From positions 1 to 17,790 of the forward strand of contig UQFC01000053.1 of the NCBI GenBank assembly GCA_900540335.1: DNA of 17,790 nucleotides, read 5' to 3'. Positions 14,896-17,790 of this stretch are shown here, piece after piece; within the stretch, counting starts at the first letter, position 1; each line of letters opens with the position of its first letter. The position numbers and the translations under genes were made by a program. The notes below the pieces were generated by a model. It was given only the letters and a program-made list of their open reading frames with translations, was not told where the DNA came from and searched no databases. Origin of the DNA: an uncultured Clostridium sp. GTDB taxonomy: Bacteria > Bacillota > Clostridia > Lachnospirales > Lachnospiraceae.

Positions 14896-16146
14896 ATGAT
14901 GGAAATACATGCGCGGGAATATCTTCTCGATATTCCCTTTTGGACAAAAAAGAAAAATACGCTGGAACAGGTAAGGGCATTTCTGGAAGAGCTGGGAAAT
15001 CCGGACGAGGAGCTGCAGATCATTCATGTAGCGGGAACCAACGGAAAAGGCTCGGTGTGCGCTGATTTGACGGCTGTTTTGAGAGAGGCAGGGTACCATA
15101 CCGGTACCTTTGTCTCTCCTCATCTGGTAGACGTGAAGGAGCGTTTTCTTCTGGACGGAGTCCCGGCGGCAGAGGATATTTTTGAGAGAAGCTTTCAGAA
15201 GGTATATTCGGTTGTTCAGGTTATGACCGGCAGGGGATACTGTCATCCGACTTTTTTTGAATTTGTGTTCCTGATGGCCATGGTTATTTTTCAGGAACAG
15301 AAGCCGGATTATGTGATTCTGGAAACGGGACTGGGCGGACGCCTGGATACCACCAATGTAATCCGCCGTCCCCTGGGCTGCGTCATTACCTCAATCAGTC
15401 TGGAGCACACGCAGTATCTGGGAAATTCTATTGAAAAAATTGCATCAGAGAAGGCCGGGATTATCAAAAAGAAAATTCCTGTAGTCTATGATGATAATCA
15501 GCCGGAGGCTTCGGCGGTAATCTGCCAAAGGGCAGAGGAGATGTCTTCCGCGGCTTACGGAGTGAGCCGGGAGAATGTCTGCAGGCTGGCTGATTTTGCA
15601 GCGCCCTATCAGGCAATGAACGCAGCTTTGGCGGTGAAGCTTCTTCAGGTTCTGGAAATTCCGGGAGTGGACGAACAGGTAATCAGGAGAGGTCTTTCCT
15701 CTGTCTGCTGGAAAGGCAGAATGCAGAAGATAGGGCCGGGCATCTGGCTGGACGGAGCTCACAATCCGGGAGGGATTCAGGCATTTATCGAGGCGGTACA
15801 AAAGCTTTCAGAAACAGACGGACAGCGGAAGCAGGGAAGTATTCAGCTTCTGTTTGCGGCTGTTTCGGATAAGGATTACGGGCAGATGATTGAAATGCTG
15901 TGCAGAGGGCTTCCCATTGACCGGGTAACTGTGGTACACTTAAACAGTGACCGGGGACTTGAAACAGCCGTTCTTGCAGAATTATTTCATAAGAACGGAT
16001 GCAGTCAGGTGGAGACGTATGAGAACGTCCGCGAAGCGCTGGATGCGGCTTTGCGGCACAAAGGAGAGCAGGACATGCTGTTTGCCGTTGGTTCTCTCTA
16101 TTTGATTGGGGAGATTGAGGCGGCGCTTTCCTGCAGAAACTCATAA
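14896..16146 (+). CDS. folC: Folylpolyglutamate synthase / dihydrofolate synthase
   Basis: This Mur-ligase-like cytoplasmic enzyme adds glutamate to folates using ATP. The 416-residue protein shows the P-loop GTNGKGS at 47-53, LETGLGGRLDTTN at 142-154, His171 in SLEHTQYLG, the likely carbamylated Lys186 in SEKAGI, GRMQ at 274-277, and the second-domain motif WLDGAHNPGG at 284-293. All key motifs are present. The stretch between about 222 and 240 looks shorter than in typical FolC, where a longer segment precedes the helix matching NAALAVKLL; the overall length is slightly below usual. The start is the first of two tandem ATGs, and no good ribosome binding site is visible. Translation may be weak or depend on valS. 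It lies between valS and a 50-codon gene 13 bases downstream. Confidence 0.93.
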   Translation: MMEIHAREYLLDIPFWTKKKNTLEQVRAFLEELGNPDEELQIIHVAGTNGKGSVCADLTAVLREAGYHTGTFVSPHLVDVKERFLLDGVPAAEDIFERSFQKVYSVVQVMTGRGYCHPTFFEFVFLMAMVIFQEQKPDYVILETGLGGRLDTTNVIRRPLGCVITSISLEHTQYLGNSIEKIASEKAGIIKKKIPVVYDDNQPEASAVICQRAEEMSSAAYGVSRENVCRLADFAAPYQAMNAALAVKLLQVLEIPGVDEQVIRRGLSSVCWKGRMQKIGPGIWLDGAHNPGGIQAFIEAVQKLSETDGQRKQGSIQLLFAAVSDKDYGQMIEMLCRGLPIDRVTVVHLNSDRGLETAVLAELFHKNGCSQVETYENVREALDAALRHKGEQDMLFAVGSLYLIGEIEAALSCRNS

Positions 16147-16151
16147 GGAGG
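16145..16151 (+). promoter_or_regulatory. Ribosome binding site of the 50-codon gene
   Basis: AAGGAGG begins at the folC stop codon and lies eight bases before the ATG at 16160. This near-perfect site argues that the small gene is real and starts there, even though the frame opens earlier at 16106. Confidence 0.8.
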
Positions 16152-16159
16152 AAGATGCG

Positions 16160-16312
16160 ATGCTGGATTTTGAAGAAGAGATTACCCGTTTTAAGCCAAG
16201 CATGGAGGTCGGAGAGGTTGAGGAAGCCATTGTCCGGGAGGATCTGACGGATATGACGGATTTAATGGTGGAATTTTTGAAAAACGGCACGGAGCAGAGC
16301 GGAAAAGAATGA
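16160..16312 (+). CDS. Small acidic protein (50 residues)
   Basis: The acidic protein begins MLDFEEEITRFKPSMEVGEV and contains DLTDMTDLMVEFLKN. It is probably helical, with no signal peptide or membrane segment. I do not recognise a named family, but I have the impression of similar short proteins at this place in related genomes. The near-consensus ribosome binding site, tight spacing after folC, and the ATGA overlap of its stop with the next start all support a real, co-translated gene. It may act with the downstream TPR membrane protein, for example as a small partner bound by its TPR region; that is inference only. Confidence 0.75.
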   Translation: MLDFEEEITRFKPSMEVGEVEEAIVREDLTDMTDLMVEFLKNGTEQSGKE

Positions 16313-17622
16313 ACAGAGAATGGAAAAACCGCCGGATAGCCAATGCCTATTACAATCAGGGACTGGCTCTGGCAAGGCAGAGAGATCTGACCGGAGCGGC
16401 AGCTGCCCTGAAAAAGAGTCTTAGGTTTGATAAATTTCAGACAGATGCCCGCAATCTCCTGGGACTGATTTATCTGGAAATCGGAGAGGCCGGAGCGGCG
16501 CTCTGCCAGTGGGTCATCAGTCTGAATCTTCAGGAGCAGGATAATCTGGCAGAAGAATATCTGCAGCGGGTTCAGGGAGCCAGAGGCTATCTGGAAACAG
16601 CAGATCAGGCGGCAAAAAAGTACAATCAGGCGCTGGTGTATGCGCAGAATGAAAATGAGGATCTGGCAGTTCTGCTTCTGATGCGGATGCTGGATGATTT
16701 CCCCAACTATGTAAAGGCGCAGGAGCTTCTTGCCCTGCTGTATATCCGTCATGAGGACTACATTAAGGCAGGACGGTGTCTGTACCAGGTTCTGAAGGTG
16801 GATCGCTACAATCCTACGGCCCAGAGGTATATGGCAGTAGCCAAGCACAATACAGGTAAGGCCGAGGTGGAGAAGCGGAAGCTGAAAAATGCATTTTCCC
16901 ACAGGCAGATGCAGGACGATGATATTATTATCCCGCCCAGCTATAAGGAAAACACAGGATGGCAGTCTGTGATCAACATTCTTGTGGGACTGGTTCTGGG
17001 TGTGGCGGTAGTGTATTTTCTGATTATGCCTGCCAAGCAGGAGGCAATGAATGCCCTGCACAACAAGGAGCAGCTGGTCAATCTGGAACAAATCAACCAG
17101 AAGAGTCTGGAAATCGATTCGCTGACACAGCAGCTGGAGGCTGCAAAAAAGGCGCAGGAATCTGCAGAGAGCAGCCTGGAGGCGATGGAGGCAGACAGCG
17201 GAGGAGTGCTCAGCCAGTATCAGAATATGGTGAAGCTTCTGGAGGCTTACCGGGCAGAGGATGTAAAGACTGCGGCTGTGCTTTATACCAGTATGGATAT
17301 GAGCGTTGTGACAGACGGAGTTCTTGATCCGACAGTGGCATGGATTCAGCAGGACATGAATGAAAATGGCTGGAAGACGCTTCTTTCCATGGGAGACGAG
17401 GCCATGAGCCAGGACTCCGGCGCGGGAGCTTCCCAGGCGATTGATTATTATAACAGAAGTCTGCAGATACGTCCCGGCAATGCAGAGGTTATTTACAAGC
17501 TGGGACTGGCCTACGAGGCGTCCGGTGATAAGGACAGGGCCAATGAATATTTCGGTGAGATTATTATGAATTATCCGGACAGCGAGTTCGTGGAGGATTC
17601 CAGAGTGCGCAGAGGATATTAA
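16309..17622 (+). CDS. Membrane-anchored TPR protein (TPR, TM, coiled coil, TPR)
   Basis: The protein has 437 residues. TPR-like helical repeats fill about 7-185, e.g. ANAYYNQGLALARQRDLTGA at 11-30, ARNLLGLIYLEIGEAGAAL and AQELLALLYIRHEDYIKAG. A basic patch (KRKLK, 189-193) and a linker precede one transmembrane helix at about 219-240 (INILVGLVLGVAVVYFLIM). A coiled coil spans about 243-295, and a C-terminal TPR pair lies at about 375-425 (AIDYYNRSLQIRPGNAEVIY). With positive charge before the helix, the N-terminal TPRs should face the cytoplasm and the coiled coil plus the last TPRs the outside. No enzyme domain is seen. It may organise an envelope or division complex, but function is unknown. 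Its ATG overlaps the previous stop, and it is the last gene of the valS transcript. Confidence 0.8.
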   Translation: MNREWKNRRIANAYYNQGLALARQRDLTGAAAALKKSLRFDKFQTDARNLLGLIYLEIGEAGAALCQWVISLNLQEQDNLAEEYLQRVQGARGYLETADQAAKKYNQALVYAQNENEDLAVLLLMRMLDDFPNYVKAQELLALLYIRHEDYIKAGRCLYQVLKVDRYNPTAQRYMAVAKHNTGKAEVEKRKLKNAFSHRQMQDDDIIIPPSYKENTGWQSVINILVGLVLGVAVVYFLIMPAKQEAMNALHNKEQLVNLEQINQKSLEIDSLTQQLEAAKKAQESAESSLEAMEADSGGVLSQYQNMVKLLEAYRAEDVKTAAVLYTSMDMSVVTDGVLDPTVAWIQQDMNENGWKTLLSMGDEAMSQDSGAGASQAIDYYNRSLQIRPGNAEVIYKLGLAYEASGDKDRANEYFGEIIMNYPDSEFVEDSRVRRGY

Positions 17623-17656
17623 GCTCATCCGGAAGTACAGAAAAAGGAAAAATAAG

Positions 17657-17700
17657 AAGACACGACAGAAGAAGAAAAGGATTCTGTCGTGTCTTTTTTT
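17657..17700 (+). terminator. Terminator of the valS-folC operon
   Basis: A 14-bp perfect stem (17657-17670 with 17682-17695) has an 11-base loop and a T run ending at 17700. Confidence 0.95.
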
Positions 17701-17734
17701 ATGTCACAGGAAAGTTCGTCCTATGACATAAAAA
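17696..17734. repeat. Inverted repeat overlapping the terminator T run
   Basis: TTTTT plus ATGTCACAGGA (17696-17711) pairs with TCCTATGACAT plus AAAAA (17719-17734), with a single C-A mismatch and a seven-base loop. The rest of the window (17735-17790) shows no gene that I can support. Confidence 0.6.
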
Positions 17735-17790
17735 TGCTCCGCGAGGATCGCCATGGGTTGGAAGAGAATTGGGCTGATGAGACGACCCGC

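Noticed and set aside
16141..17628. 495-codon reverse-strand open frame opposite the TPR membrane protein gene
   Set aside because: Its predicted protein is an unstructured, Leu/His/Ile/Cys-rich product typical of antisense frames. The forward strand has TPR, membrane and coiled-coil features, a ribosome binding site upstream and ATGA coupling.
1..17790. CRISPR arrays, tRNA or rRNA genes, and insertion sequences
   Set aside because: No regularly spaced repeats, cloverleaf sequence, rRNA stretch or transposase was seen on either strand.

Overview
The window looks like chromosomal DNA of a spore-forming, low-GC Gram-positive anaerobe, most likely a member of the Lachnospiraceae (Clostridia). 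The signs are strong AGGAGG ribosome binding sites, a valine T-box in front of valS, a split sigK-type sporulation sigma factor, and several families (DUF4364, DUF5716, DUF5717) that I associate with that family. I cannot name the genus. No rRNA, tRNA or CRISPR array is visible.

Left part (1-3936). A ribokinase-family gene, cut by the window edge, and deoC form a (deoxy)ribose catabolic pair closed by a strong terminator. A poorly defined short reverse-strand reading frame follows, then a complete large serine recombinase. Directly after the recombinase lies the 3' half of a sigK-like gene, starting at the Asn-Glu-Ile position where the B. subtilis skin element splits sigK. The AATGA core is present at that point. 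This is best read as one end of a sigK-intervening (skin-like) element; the 5' half of sigK is not in the window.

Middle (4090-5975). galE has its own near-consensus promoter and converges on a DUF4364 winged-helix gene, with a bidirectional terminator between them. The DUF4364 gene is divergent from the next operon.

DUF5717 operon (6028-11651). Three tightly packed genes encode a 1191-residue protein with Ig-like and helical-repeat segments, a 407-residue degenerate Hsp70-like protein with a substrate-domain-like beta region but no helical lid, and a 270-residue TPR protein. This is the best candidate for an uncharacterised system: a possible divergent chaperone or scaffold machine.

Right part (11745-17700). 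A consensus promoter and a T-box with a probable GUA (Val) specifier lead into valS, folC, a 50-residue conserved-looking acidic protein and a membrane protein arranged as TPR, transmembrane helix, coiled coil, TPR. The run ends at a strong terminator, which is overlapped by a second inverted repeat.
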